A DNA stretch of 64,000 nucleotides, taken from Entomoplasma ellychniae (lineage in GTDB: Bacteria; Bacillota_I; Bacilli_A; Mycoplasmatales; Mycoplasmataceae). A program made the position numbers and the translations under genes. The notes beneath the pieces are model-generated. The model saw nothing but the letters and a program-made list of their open reading frames with translations. It made no database searches and was not told the DNA's origin. Positions 20,667 through 33,317 of the stretch are shown in pieces; position 1 is the stretch's first letter; the number at the start of each line of letters is the position of its first letter. The stretch is from NCBI RefSeq assembly GCF_002930155.1, contig NZ_PHND01000001.1:824010-888009 (forward strand), written 5' to 3'.

Positions 20667-21404
20667 ATGTATATGAAAATAGATAGTGATAAAAGAATAG
20701 ATTTTGAAAAGTTAAGAAAGTTTGATCATGAAAGAACAAATATATTTATAAGTATTTTGTTTGAAACTTTTTTTGTGATTATTCCTTTTTTAGTTATATG
20801 AATTTGCATAGGCCCTTTTTGAAACTTGTCAGTTAATGAAGCATCAAGGTTTAAAAATTATTATGATAATTTACCAGCTAGAGAAGTTATACTGATATTC
20901 ATAACTTTTTTAACAATTTTGTTTGTAGTTTTACTTAATTTCATTTCATACTATTTAAAACTTCAAAAAGAAGATAGTTTTACATTTACACTAGCAATTT
21001 CTTTAATGTTTTTTAGTTTTATTGTAAATGATATTTGAATATTCAAAGTTTCAATGTCATTTATTTGACCAGTTAGGTTAGCTTTAATGTTTATATTTGC
21101 TTTTTTTGGAATATTAATTGGTGTTTTCATAACTACATTTCTAAGAAATAGAAGATTTTTAATTGAAGAAGAAGATGAGAAATTTTTCATAGAAAATTAT
21201 AATAAAAAAAATTTAACTCAACAAGAGCTAAAAAGATTAGAAAAAGCTAATAAGTTTCATAACGATATAATTGAAAAAAACAATCGTTATGAGTTAATGA
21301 TTATGCAATTTGATAATAAGTATGAAACTTTTGTTTCTAATAAAAAACTTAAAAAAATGAATGAAAAAGAAAAGAAGTTAAGAAATAAAAAAAATAAAAA
21401 ATAG
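20667..21404 (+). CDS. Membrane protein of unknown function
   Basis: A 245-residue protein with four hydrophobic segments: ISILFETFFVIIPFLVIWICI, EVILIFITFLTILFVVLLNF, a third around TLAISLMFFSFIVNDIW, and LALMFIFAFFGILIGVFITTF. A Lys/Glu-rich cytoplasmic tail of about 80 residues follows, ending in a poly-Lys/Asn run. Four TGA-Trp codons. A TATAAT box at 20658-20663 lies only 4 bases before ATG 20667 and 10 before in-frame ATG 20673, so transcription would start at or within the first codons: a probable leaderless mRNA with 20673 as the real start. No family recognised. Confidence 0.7.
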
Positions 21405-21414
21405 ATTAAAACTA

Positions 21415-21442
21415 TTGATAGTTTATTTTGTTAAAATATAAA
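21415..21442 (+). promoter_or_regulatory. Promoter upstream of cdsA
   Basis: -35 TTGATA (21415-21420), a 16-base spacer and -10 TATAAA (21437-21442), 23 bases before the cdsA ATG. Confidence 0.6.
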
Positions 21443-21464
21443 TAATATAAGATAAGAGGTAACA

Positions 21465-22505
21465 ATGCATTCTATTAAAGACTTTAAAATTAAAAATAAT
21501 AATTTGTTTTTAAGAGTTATTTCCGGTGCTGCTTTATTTTGAATATTTGGTCTTTATGTAGCTTTTGCAGTTTTAAATAATGAATTGTGGGTTCAACAAG
21601 GCTCAAAAAATTTAAGTTATGTTTTTGGTTGGTTATTTATAATTGCATCAATTGCAATATTAGCTGCTACTTTTGTTGAATTATTCAATACATTTAAATT
21701 AAAAAAAGTATGAGCTAAATTTTTTTTAATAATTTTTGGTACATTATTATATTTAATGCCATTAGGCGATGCAGCATTTTTAGCAGACGGTATATTTATC
21801 TACAATTTTCATAAAGCAGCTATTATCTTTTTTGGTAATCCATTTTTTCAATTTGCAGTTTTTTTCACTTTAATAGGTGCAATGTTTTTTGTTCTGAAAA
21901 TAATAAATTATAAAACACTTGATGCTTTGTGAATTGTATTTATAGGTTTAGTAATTGTATTTGGATTAAAAGGTTTTACAACAATTTGTTTATCAGTTGA
22001 TTATACTGATAAAAATGGATACTCTGCCATTAATATGGGATATATAACTGGGGTTTGAATATGAATAGGCATTATATTAACTGACACTTTTGCATATTTT
22101 TTTGGTGGTAAATTTGGTAAGCATAAAATGGCACCAAAAATAAGTCCAAAAAAAAGTTGGGAAGGAGCCATTGGTGGATTTTTATCATCAACTATTATTT
22201 TAATTTCACTATCTGTAATGCTACTGCTTATAAAAAGTGATTATAATGTATTTAACGTTTTTGTTTTTGCTGAAATTTTATCACAAAGTCAAATAATAAC
22301 GCTTTATGTCTTATTTGCTGTTCTAATTTCTATTACTTGTCAATTTGGGGATCTTTTCTTTTCTTTTATTAAAAGAAAAATGGGTATAAAAGATTTTTCC
22401 AATATAATTCCTGGGCATGGTGGTATTTTGGATAGATTAGATTCTTTCATGGTGGTGTTTTCTTTAATGTTTTTTATAATATTAATTGATTCATTTATAG
22501 GGTAA
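21465..22505 (+). CDS. cdsA: Phosphatidate cytidylyltransferase
   Basis: A 346-residue integral membrane enzyme making CDP-diacylglycerol, the branch point of phospholipid synthesis. At least seven hydrophobic segments are visible. The C-terminal CDP-DAG synthase signature is clear: SPKKSWEGAIGG, then FSFIKRKMGIKDFSNIIPGHGGILDRLDS (split here by family convention into KxxxxKD and GHGGxxDRxDS). The start ATG 21465 follows GATAAGAGGTAAC. It is five bases from rseP, and cdsA-rseP-polC is a conserved Firmicute order. Confidence 0.92.
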
Positions 22506-22509
22506 TTTT

Positions 22510-23712
22510 ATGAGTGTGTTATTTTCTTTATTAATGATTGTTGTGGGCGTTGTAATAGTTTTAGTTCTTATCACGTTACATGAATTAGGCCACTTTTTAT
22601 TTGCTAAATGATCTAAAGCTTACGTTTTTGAATTTTCTATTGGCTTTGGACCAAGACTTTTTACTATTAAAACCAAAGAAACATGATATTCAGTAAGAAT
22701 ATTACCTCTTGGAGGTTTTGTTTCTATTGCTAGTGATTTTTCCCCACCACCCAATGGTAGGGAAGAAGAATTTGCAACCATTCCTGATGAACGCAAAATT
22801 GATTATGCTGTTAAATGAAAAAAGGCATTATTTATTTTAGCTGGACCAATAGTCAATTTATTTATTGCTTTTATTTTGATAATGTCAGTATTTTTATCAA
22901 ATGGATATAAACCAAATGATATGAATTCAAATGGGCAAATATTTGCAAAAGATTCTGTAGCATTAAAAATTATTCAAGAATTAGAACCAAATCTTGAAAG
23001 TGATGCTCAAAATATAGTTTTAACAGGAATACAAATTAAGTGAAATGAAGATTTAAAAAAAGAAAAAGATTTTACTTCAACTAAATATTCTATAATGGTA
23101 CAAGAGGTATCTGATTATTTAAGCGAAACAAATAAATTAATCAAAACTGAACCTGATTTTTTTTCAAGTATTAGCTTAGCTTTTAGTTATCAACAGATAG
23201 ATAAATATACACAAAAAGTTAATGGAGAAATTAAAGACACTGGTTTAAAAGAAGTTGATCAAGATATTCTTGAAAATTGAAAAAACCAGAAAGTTATGAG
23301 AATTGGGATTCAACCACCTCACAAGTATTTTAAAAACAATTGGTCTGCTTTTGGATACAGTTTTGTTGAAACATGAAATCAAGCAATATCTTTAATAAAA
23401 GGGTTAGGATCATTTTTTACTGGTCATTTTAACGCGATTAGTGGGCCGTTGGGGATGTTTAATACTTCTGGGGCAACTACATCTGTTAAAACTAATTATG
23501 CTTTGTATATTGCAGGTATTTCAGCTAATTTATTTATGTTGAATATGCTGCCATTTCCACCACTTGATGGTTTTAAGTTTTGAGAAGCATTAATTGAATG
23601 AATTACCAAAAAAGAGATGAATACTAAACTTAAAACTATTGTTTATATAGTTGGGGCTATATTCTTATTGGGACTAATGATAATTGTTACAATAAAAGAT
23701 ATTATAATTTAA
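22510..23712 (+). CDS. rseP: RIP zinc metalloprotease RseP (site-2 protease, M50)
   Basis: A 400-residue intramembrane protease. The zinc motif HELGH is at about residues 25-29 in the first TM helix, followed by FSIGFGPRLF and the second-helix region LFIFAGPIVNL-like (ALFILAGPIVNLF). The C-terminal third-metal-ligand segment is MLPFPPLDGFKFW. The central region (about 120-260) is hydrophilic and is where a PDZ domain normally sits, but no clear PDZ motif is evident. It cleaves membrane-bound substrates such as signal-peptide remnants or anti-sigma factors. It lies between cdsA and polC. Confidence 0.9.
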
Positions 23713-23729
23713 AAAGAAAGAAGGATAAG

Positions 23730-26700
23730 ATGGACTCAAAACTAATAGATTTATTTACAAAATGTAATATTAATCTTGAAGATACTGAAATGGCATACTT
23801 TGATAAAGCTACCCTACAAAAACCAGTTTTAAAAACGCAGAAAAATAAAATTCATTGTAAAATATCAGTTAAAAACTTTTTACCTGTAAGAATTTTAAAT
23901 AAAGTACATCATAATTTTGTAAACAACCCAAGTATTCCACTTAAGTTAATTTTAGAAGTTAAAAATCAAAGATTAGATAAAGAACTTATTTTAGAATATA
24001 TTAATTTTATTAAAGAAAATAAGGCTCAAAATAAGACTGTTGTGTGAGAATTTGTTTGTGATAGAGATGTTAAATATAATAAAGAGGAAAAATGTCTATA
24101 TTTTGTTGTAGACTCTAATTCATTGAAAGATCAACTTGAAGATGAATTAAAATATTGTTTTGCAAAACTAATACAATTCGGATTTGAAGATCTTAAATAC
24201 TATATTGAAATAGAAGATAATAGTGCTCAATATACTCAAAGCATTTTAGAATTTGAGCAAAAATCAAAAGAACAATATCGTCAAATATCTCAAAACAAAT
24301 ATTCTACAAATCATTCTATTACTAAACAAGAATATAAAGCTTATGCAGTTAGTTTAGAAAAACCAACATATGATTCATTAGCTGATATTGAAGATGATGC
24401 TCAAAATATTGTTATTCACGCAAAAGTAAACAAATATGAAATAAGAGATTCAAAGGCACCAGGTAGAAAAATCTATAAAATAGCGGTTAGTGATGAGCAT
24501 TCTTCAATTAATGCTATTTATTTTAGCAATGGTAATAATCTAGAATTTTTTGAACCTTTGACTGAAGAAGAATTAAACTCACCAAAAATTGAAGACATTA
24601 AAGCTAAAAAAATTAAAGTTGGTGATTGGGTGGCACTTAAAGGAAAAACTTCTTATTCACAATGAGATAAAGAGCAGAACTTTATTATTGAAAAAATAGG
24701 AAAAATTGAAAAAATAGATCACAAGATTGTTGATGATTATGAAACCAAAAGAGTTGAACTACACACTCACACTAAAATGAGTGCAATGGATGGTGTTTCA
24801 TCAATTCATGATTATTTACAATTAGTTGATAATTATGGGTGAAAATCTTTAGCCATCACTGATCATGTTAATGTACAAGTTTTTCCTGATGCGTATAATG
24901 CATTAAAAAAAATAAATAAAACAAAATCTGAGGATCAAAAAATTAAATTGATATATGGTCTTGAAATGAATATGATTGATAAAAACAATTTATGATTAGT
25001 TAAAAATCCTAAAGGCGTAAAACTAAATGAAACAAAAATTGTGTTTTTTGATTTAGAAACAACAGGTTTATCACCAGAAATGGATGAAATTATTGAATTT
25101 GGAGCTATTGTTTATGATCCAGTTAATCGTACTGAAAAAAAACATAGTATATTTTTTAAACCCAAACAGCCTTTAAAAAATTTTATTAAAGATTTGACAA
25201 AAATCACTGATGAAATGTTAGAAAAAGAAGGAAAAGATATAATTGAAGATTATGGTCAAATTCATGAAATAATTAAAGACTCTATATTAGTAGCGCATAA
25301 TGCTAATTTTGACTTAGGATTTTTAAATAATGCATCAATAAAAGCGGGATTTGGTCCTATACAAAATACTATTTTTGACACCTTAGCTATTGTACGTTTA
25401 GCAAGAACAGATTTTAAATATTTTAGATTAGGGTTTATTTGTAAAAAATTTGGAATAATGTATGATGACACTATTGCTCATAGAGCAGATTATGATGCTG
25501 AAGTATTATTTAATTTGTATCAAAAAATTGTTTTTTACTTAAAACCAAGTTTAAATATAATATATGATCATGACTGAAATAATTTAATACCAGTTAATGA
25601 TAAAGAAAATAATAACTTAAAAAAATCTAGAGGTATGCATATAAACATACTTGTAAAAAACCAAGTTGGTTTAAAAGAATTATTTAAATTAGTTTCTATA
25701 TCTCATACTGAAAACTTTTTTAGTGAACCAAAAATATTAAGAGAAAAAATTTTAGAAATTAGAAAGAATAATAATATTTTAATTGGAGCTGGATGTGTTA
25801 ATTCAGAGATTTTTGATTTAGCTAAAACAGGAACATATCAACAACTTGAAGAAAAAATTAAATTTTATGATTATGTAGAAATTCAACCATTGTCTGTTTA
25901 TAAGCATTTAATAGTTAATGAAACACTTGATATTGAACAACTTAAAACTTGCATTTTAAAAATAATAGAATTAGCTAAAAAACACAATATTACAGTGGTT
26001 GCTACAAGTGATGCTCATTATACAAGACCTGAAATGAAAAAAATTAGAGATGTTTACATCAATGCTAAAGGATTAGGAGGAATCAGACACCCACTATTTT
26101 CTTTTAAAAATAAATCTAACAATATTGATCATCCTGATCAGTTTGTAAGAACAACCAAAGAAATGCTACAAGAGTTTTCATGATTAAATGATGAAAAGTT
26201 AATAAATGAAATTGTTATTAAAAATACTAATGCAATATCTGATCAAATAGAACCAAACATTGATATTATTAGACAAGGTTTGTTTACACCAAATATTGAA
26301 GATGCTAATCAAAAACTAAAAGATTTATGTTATCAAACTGCTCATGATCTTTATGGTGAAAATTTACCAAAAATTGTAAGTGAACGTTTAGAAAAAGAAT
26401 TAAATGCAATTATTAAGCACGGATTTGCAGTTGTTTATTGAATATCACACTTATTAGTTAAAAAATCTAATGAAGATGGATATTTAGTTGGTTCAAGAGG
26501 TAGTGTTGGTTCTTCTTTTGTCGCTACAACAAGTAAAATAACTGAGGTTAATCCATTAAAAGCTCATTATCGTTGTTTACAATGTAAGTATTCAAACTTT
26601 GATACACCAAAAGAAATTGTTTGTGGATATGATTTACCAGTTGCCAATTGTCCGAATTGCAATATTGAATTAGTTGGTGATGGACATGATATTCCTTTTG

Positions 26701-28202
26701 AAACATTTTTAGGATTTGACGGAGATAAAGTTCCTGATATTGATTTAAACTTTTCTGGTGAATATCAACCAATTGCGCATAACTTTACTAAACAAATGTT
26801 TGGTGATTATAATGTTTTTAGAGCTGGAACAATTTCAACTGTGGCTGAAAAAACAGCTTTTGGATATGTTAAGGCCTTTTATGAAGAAAATGATTATGAT
26901 GAATCAAACATGCCAAGAAAAGTTGAAATTGAAAGACAAGCTAGTCAAGTTGAAGGTGTTAAAAGAACAACTGGACAACATCCTGGGGGAATCATTATTC
27001 TACCAAAAGAATATGAAATAGAAGATTTTACTCCAGTTAACTATCCAGCTGATGATACGACTAGTTCATGATTAACCACACACTTTGATTTTCATTCAAT
27101 TCATGATAACTTATTAAAAATGGATATTTTAGGTCATGTTGATCCAACGGCTTTAAAAATGTTGTATGATTTGACTGGAGTTGATCCAATTAAAATCCCA
27201 ACAAATGATAAGAAAGTTTATTCGTTATTTAGAGATTTGTCAGCATTAGGTATTAATTCAAATGAAATTAATGGTGAAACAACAGGAGCTTTTGGGCTTC
27301 CAGAGTTTGGTACAACATTTGTAAGAACAATGTTAAGTGAAACTAAACCTTCATCATTTGCAGATTTAGTGCAAATATCAGGTCTATCGCATGGAACTGA
27401 TGTATGAATTGGAAATGCTAGAGAACTAATTAAAAATGAAATTGCAGATATTTCTACAGTTATTGGTTGTCGTGATGATATTATGGTTTATTTAATGCGC
27501 CAAGGAATTGATGCAACTTCTGCTTTTAAAGTTATGGAATCTGTTCGTAAAGGGAATGGAGTTCCTAGTAAATTTAAACAAATGTTAAAAGATTATAATA
27601 TCCCACAATGATATATTGAATCATGTGAAAAAATAAAATATATGTTTCCTAAAGCACATGCAACTGCTTATGTTTTAATGGCTTATAGAATAGCTTGATA
27701 TAAAGTTTATTATCCTGCTGAATATTATGCAACATTTTTATCAACAAGAGCTGAAGCTTTTGATTTAAAAGTCTTTTTAGGTGGTTTAGAATCAATTAAA
27801 GAAAAATTAAATGAACTAACATCTATGAAAAAGAGAAATATGCCAATAAGTGCTAAAGAACAAAATTTAATTCCTATTTTAGAAATAGGATTAGAAATGT
27901 ATAGTAGAAATATTAAAATTAAAAATATTCATTTTGAAAAATCTGAGGCTTTTAAATTTAGAATTGATATAGATGAAAAAACAAATGATAAATACTTAGT
28001 TCCTCCTTTTAATATTATTGATTCATTAGGAGAAGCAGTGGCCATGTCTATTGTTAATGCTAGAAAAGAAAAACCAATTGTTTCAGTGCAAGACTTAGAA
28101 TCAAGAACAATTGTTACTAAAACACAATTAAAAATATTTGGTGATTTAAAAATTTTAGATTCACTAGCAGAAGATAATCAATTATCATTTGAATTATTTT
28201 AA
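23730..28202 (+). CDS. polC: DNA polymerase III subunit alpha, PolC type
   Basis: A 1490-residue Gram-positive replicative polymerase. In order: N-terminal domain; OB-fold (about 215-325); PHP domain half ([11 protein letters not shown] at about 346); the inserted DnaQ-like 3'-5' exonuclease ([20 protein letters not shown] at about 438; [14 protein letters not shown]); the second PHP half; a zinc-binding segment (CLQCKYS...CGYDL...CPNC at about 949-974); and the palm with catalytic PDIDLNFSG at about 1001. TTGQHPGGI and the fingers and thumb follow. About ten TGA codons are Trp. Shine-Dalgarno AGAAGGATAAG. Catalytic residues appear intact. Confidence 0.95.
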
Positions 28203-28214
28203 AAAGGAGAAAAA

Positions 28215-28850
28215 ATGACAAGAGTTAATGAATTAATGCTTCAAAGAAGAAGCGCAAGAGAATTTGATACAAATTATAAAATACCAGAGCAAGATTTAAA
28301 AGATCTAGTTACTTCGATTAGAATGTCTCCAAGTGCTTTTGGATTATTAACCCAAAGATTAGTAGTTATTCAAGATAAAAACATTCAAAAAGAACTTGCG
28401 CCTTTATTTTGAAATCAAGTAAATTTTGTAACTGCTAGTGCAATATTATTATTTATAGGAACAACACCAAATGGTTTAGCCCAACAAGTACAAATTACTT
28501 TAGATAAAAAGTTTGGTGTTGGTATTGAAAGTGAAATGAGAGAAAAGTTTACTATCAATGTTACTAAAAACTTAGTTGATAATGATGTTAGTGATCAAAT
28601 TAAAAATGAGTATAGTATAAAACAATCTTTTATTAGTTCTGGGGTCGCAACAGTGGCTGCTGCTAATCTTGGTATTGACACATGTATCATTGAAGGATAT
28701 GATACTAAAAAATTACAATCATATTTAGTTGAGAGAAAAATGATTAATGAAAATGAATCACCATACATATCAATGGTATGTGGAAAATCAATTAGATTTA
28801 CTGGTGAAAAATTAAGATTAGAAGAAGATGAATTTGTAATTTGAAAATAA
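28215..28850 (+). CDS. Nitroreductase family protein
   Basis: A 211-residue flavoprotein-like NAD(P)H-dependent oxidoreductase. It begins with the nitroreductase signature LMLQRRSAREFDTNYKIPEQDL (FMN-phosphate-binding RRSxR), then SPSAFGLLTQRLVV, and ends with the family's G.....GVA..AA..LGIDTCIIEGYD segment. The C-terminus is MVCGKSIRFTGEKLRLEEDEFVIWK, with the last Trp encoded by TGA. Substrate unknown. It starts 12 bases after polC with Shine-Dalgarno AAAAAGGAG. The neighbouring pseudogene was another FMN-dependent oxidoreductase. Confidence 0.85.
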
Positions 28851-28873
28851 TTCATTATCTATATTAAAAGAAA

Positions 28874-29480
28874 ATGAGTAAAATTTTGGTTATAAATTCC
28901 AGTACATAAAAACTGGATCATTATGACTCAAAAGTAATTTCAATTTTCTTAAAAGAATATAAAAAACTTATTTAAATGATGAATTCGTTCTTTTAGATTT
29001 AACACAAATCTGAATGTATCAAAAGTTACTATCAAGAAATAACATTGCAAGTTATTTTTATTAAAAAGATTATTTAGTTTTCTTGATCAATTACACCAAT
29101 TCAAAAAATTTATAAATTTTTTGAATGGTAAATTTAGGTATTCCTTAAATATAAAAAACTATTTTGCTCATGTAACAATTGATAACATGAATTTTACTTA
29201 TAAAGGATTAATTGATGATAGAGTTATTTAAAAGATACTAATATTAAAAACGTTCAAATACTTGCAATTAAAGTTTATATGAGAAAATTAAATGAACCGT
29301 TTAATGATTATGTAAAAAATATGTTTAAATTTCTTGGTACTAAAGTTACAAATCGAATTATTAATTAAATGATATGATATTCTACCATACAATTATCAAT
29401 AACCAATTGATATGCTAAAAAAGTTGACAAGAAATTTTGAGTAATGAAAATATTTTATAAGAAGAAAATAGTTAATATTT
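28874..29480 (+). pseudogene. Decayed FMN-dependent NADH-azoreductase (AcpD/AzoR)
   Basis: No intact reading frame, but conceptual translation across frames recovers the family. ATG 28874 gives MSKILVINSS. Later pieces read VISIFLKEYKK, DEFVLLDLTQIWMYQKLLSRNN, and KNYFAHVTIDNMNFTYK (about 29,150-29,210). The last pieces are NIKNVQILAIKVYMRKL and NDYVKNMFKFLGTKV (about 29,240-29,350). These correspond in order to the flavodoxin-fold azoreductase formerly called acyl carrier protein phosphodiesterase. Multiple frameshifts and deletions show old decay. It fills the 647-base gap between the nitroreductase and the HEPN-like gene; nothing else is seen there. Confidence 0.7.
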
Positions 29481-29497
29481 AAAATTCAGGAGACTAT

Positions 29498-30583
29498 ATG
29501 AAAATTTCTACACCACAAGCTAATTTAATTTCTGAACTTATACAAGAAATACTTATATTAGATGATTCAAAGAAAATAGATTTTCTTTTAATTTTGGAAC
29601 AAAAAGAAAATTACACAATTGATTTTGCCTCACAAATAATTGAAAAACTTTTTGATGAAAAAAGAGAGCTTTTAAAAAAGCATGTATCTATAGAAGCTGA
29701 TCCATTTTTGAAAACATCTATTGAAAAGATGAGGCAATCAATCGTAAGTTATAATAATATATTAGATGTTAATCGATATGAAAATTTTGTTATTTTTTCA
29801 CATATAGCTCTAAATAGATTGATAGTTTTTTTTATGAAAATATACAACAAAGTATATATAAATTCAAAAAATGGAAATATTTTAGATTTTTCAATATTAT
29901 TAAATGAGTTACACTCTATACAAGTGATAAATAACAATCAACGAGATAAGTTAATTGAATTAAATCATCAAAGAAACAATATAGCACACAAACTCCCAAA
30001 ATACAGTGAAAGTGATTTACAAGATAATTATATATTTTCGTGTTGTATAGTGGAAATTTTTAATGATATAATCCGATCATACAGTACTTCACTTGTAATA
30101 AATGAGAAAATAATTAATTTCCAAAATATGTACATCACTTCAAATGATTTTATTAATGTAGAATACAATAAAAAAGGTAATTCTATTTCAAAACAAATCA
30201 TTGGTATTATAAGCGACAAAAACACTAATAGAGTAAGTGAAGAACAAACTAAATTTTATAAAAAAGCTACTGAAATTTGTCAAATGTTTAATCAAAAATT
30301 TTCCACTGAATTAGATGGATTTAAAATGAGTGCATCTTTCAGTTTTCCTATTGTTCGAAAATCTCTTAAATTAATAACAACTAAAGAAGGTACAAATCCC
30401 AAAAATTTAGAAAAAGAGAAAAAAAATTTAATTTATAACCAAAAATTTTGTCATTTATTCTATGATGTTATTCTCTACCATGTAGACTTAATTGATGAAA
30501 TGTGAAATTTTTTTGAAACTTACAAAAAGCAAAATATAAGTTTTGATGAAATGATAAAAATTTTAAGAAGTGAACAATTATAA
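29498..30583 (+). CDS. Unknown protein with HEPN-like RNxxxH motif
   Basis: A 361-residue, mostly alpha-helical, Ile/Asn/Lys-rich protein of unrecognised family with no signal peptide or TM segment. Residues 145-170 read NNNQRDKLIELNHQRNNIAHKLPK. The R159-N-N-I-A-H164 element is the RNxxxH form of the HEPN ribonuclease motif and sits after a helix, as in HEPN proteins. That makes an RNase toxin or Abi-like role possible. It starts at ATG 29498 after CAGGAG and is flanked by an oxidoreductase pseudogene and the converging mgtA, with no evident antitoxin. A TTGACA lies at 29424 but has no well-spaced -10. The family is unknown; HEPN is a motif-level inference. Confidence 0.6.
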
Positions 30584-30594
30584 TTTTTGATTTT

Positions 30595-33252
30595 TTATAT
30601 TCATTTATTATTGATTCTAATATAACTATACTTAAATAATTCAGCTAATCCAAAAGATAAGGTTATTAAACCTAGCAATGTTAAATATCAAAAAACATTT
30701 TTTATAAATTCTAACTCCATTTTGTGTATTGGTAGATCTATTAAAATGATTAAAAAAGGTATAAAAGCAAACATTAACATTAATCCATTAAATAAACTAT
30801 TGCTTTTTGGCCCTGTGAGACTAAACTTGCTTGTTCTATAAACCATTATCAATATAATATGAGTGATTACCACTTCAATAAAGAATGCAGTCTGAAATTG
30901 ATGTAAAGTTTCAACATTACCATTTGTAATTTGTTGAAACATTTTAAACCCATAACCTATAATTAAAAAGTTAATACAACTAACAATAACATGTACTGTT
31001 CCATTTCATAAAGCAAAAGGAATAATACTTTTAGTTGATCACCTTGATGGTGATTTAATACTATTATCATCAACACTATCTAATACAAATACTAAATTTG
31101 CAAAATCAAAGATTAAGTTTTGTAATAACAATTGTATTGGAGACATTGGTAAAAATATAAAATCATTTGCTTTATAAGTTAATGAAAATCAAATACTTGA
31201 AATTAATAAAGTAATTAATAATCCTAAATTAGAAGCGATTGTTATATTCACAAACTTAACAGCATTAGCAAATGTTTTACGACCTTGAATGAATGCTTGC
31301 TCTAATACATCTAAATCTTTTTCTAACATAATAATATCAGCTGATTGTTTTGCTAAAGCTGAACCATCATTAACTGAAATCCCAACATCTGCTTTTTTAA
31401 GTCCAATAGCATCATTAACCCCATCACCCAAAAATGCCACAACATTATCTTTTTGTAAGATAGAAATAATTTGTGCTTTATCTAAGGGAGAAAGTTCATA
31501 AAATAAATTAAAGCTCTTAATAAGTTCTTCACTGACTGAAACAATTTGTTCACCACTTATTTTTTTAACGTCTAATCCAATTTTTTTAACTAAATTTTCA
31601 CTAACTTTTTCATTATCACCAGTTAAAACCTTAATATCAATTCCATAATTTTGAAATATTTTGATTATTCTAATAACATCTTGTTTTAGTTTTTCTTCTA
31701 ATCCAACAAAACCTTCAAATACTAATTCACTAACAGAATTATCTTTGGAATCAACAACTTTAGAAGCGACAATAAGAATCTTATTATTTAAATTAGCTTG
31801 TTGGTTATTAAACTCATTTAGTTTTTCTACAAAACCAGGTTTTACATCCTCAACTTTATTATTATTTCTAACTTTAGAAATAAGTTTAATAACTTCTTCA
31901 AAACTTCCTTTTATAATTAATAGTTTTTGCTTGTTAACTTTAGCAATAACCCCAGATAATTTATTTTCATGACTAAAGTCAATTGTAGAAATAAGTTCAT
32001 ACTTAATCTTTAAATCTTTGAAGTGATTATTTATGGCCGAATCAATTTTATTATTTAACATATTAGAAGCATGTGCGTTAATTGAAGTTATAGTGTTTAA
32101 TCAATCTGATTGGTTAAAACTATAATCAACTATGTTATTAACTTCAAATTCATTTAAAGTTAATGTTCCAGTTTTATCAGTTGTTAAAACATTAACACTT
32201 CCCATATTTTGAATACATGCTAAGTTTTTAATAATAACTTTATTTTTAGATATAACTTTACTTCCAAGTTTTAAGTTAGCTGAAATAATAGCTGGTAGTG
32301 CTTCTGGAACTAATGCTACTGCAATTGAAAGAGCAAAGACTAATGGATCTACAAAATCATTTTTAGCAAAACCACTTGTTGATCAAGAAATAACAAAAAT
32401 TATTGGAGTAATTATTAAAATAAAACCTATTAAAATTTGTGATATCTTTTTAAGTGATCTTTCATAATCACTTTCATCATCCATATCTTCTATAGTGTTT
32501 CCAATTGAATCACTATAGTTATTAACACTAATATTAATAACAACTGCATAACAATTACCTTGCTTAACCATTGTGTGAGCAAATAAGATATTTTCTAAAT
32601 CTAATAAACGTTCTTTAGTGTTATTAATACTTTTTAAAATATATTCAGTTTCACCATTAAGTGTTGACTGATCCATATATAGATCATTACTTTTAATAAT
32701 TCTACAATCAGTTGGAACTATATCTCCTGGTGAAAGATAAATAACATCCCCAATTGTTAATTCAGATTGTTTAATTTTAACTAAATTTTGTTTTTGATTA
32801 TCTAATGTATTTATATCAACTATTCTATTTGTCAATATATATATTTCATTTTCAATTTCATGATGTAATTGAATTGATTCTTTATATGCTTTATACTCTT
32901 GTTGAAAATCAACACATGCTGCTAATATAACCATAAAGTAAATAATTAAAGCAGAAACTAAAGTGATAAACCCAGTTTCTAAAGTTAAAAAAATAATTAA
33001 CTCTAATGTACCAATAGCTAATAAAAGTAAATTAAATAATTCAGTTAAAGAACCAATAAATTCTTTTAATCAATTAAACTTTTTAACAACTACTGTATTA
33101 GTTCCAAATTTATTTACATTATCTATTCTATTATCTAAACCAATAGGAGAAGAAATAACTTCTTCTAAATTGTTAAATTCAGTATTAGCAATACGATTTA
33201 CATAATCTGTTTTATCATAAATAAAATCTATATCTTTTTTCTTTTTAAACAT
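30595..33252 (-). CDS. mgtA: Magnesium-translocating P-type ATPase MgtA
   Basis: An 885-residue P-type ATPase importing Mg2+. Landmarks include the actuator-domain TLNGETEY (TGE), VPEALPAII in TM4, and the phosphorylation site TTDKTGTLTL (about residue 357). The nucleotide domain has VLTGDNEKVSENL (about 544) and LGDGVNDAIGL (about 608). The C-terminal MgtA-type segment is LPMSPIQLLLQNLIFD with D.VD....SPSRW. The start at 33252 follows AAAGGGGTAAT; a longer reading frame upstream lacks such a site. It ends 12 bases from the converging HEPN-like gene. It is the first minus-strand gene of the window. Confidence 0.9.
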
Positions 33253-33283
33253 ATTACCCCTTTTATTTAAATTATATTTTATT

Positions 33284-33312
33284 ATAATATTTTTCATAAA
33301 TTTTATAAACAA
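33284..33312 (-). promoter_or_regulatory. mgtA promoter
   Basis: Read on the minus strand: -35 TTGTTT (33312-33307), a 17-base spacer and -10 TATTAT (33289-33284), 31 bases before the ATG. Confidence 0.6.
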
Positions 33313-33317
33313 AATAA

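Noticed and set aside
26758..27021. Second plus-strand frame within polC
   Set aside because: An out-of-frame shadow of the conserved polymerase core.
31661..31972. Plus-strand frames antisense to mgtA
   Set aside because: Leu/Ser-rich shadows of the ATPase coding strand, no Shine-Dalgarno.
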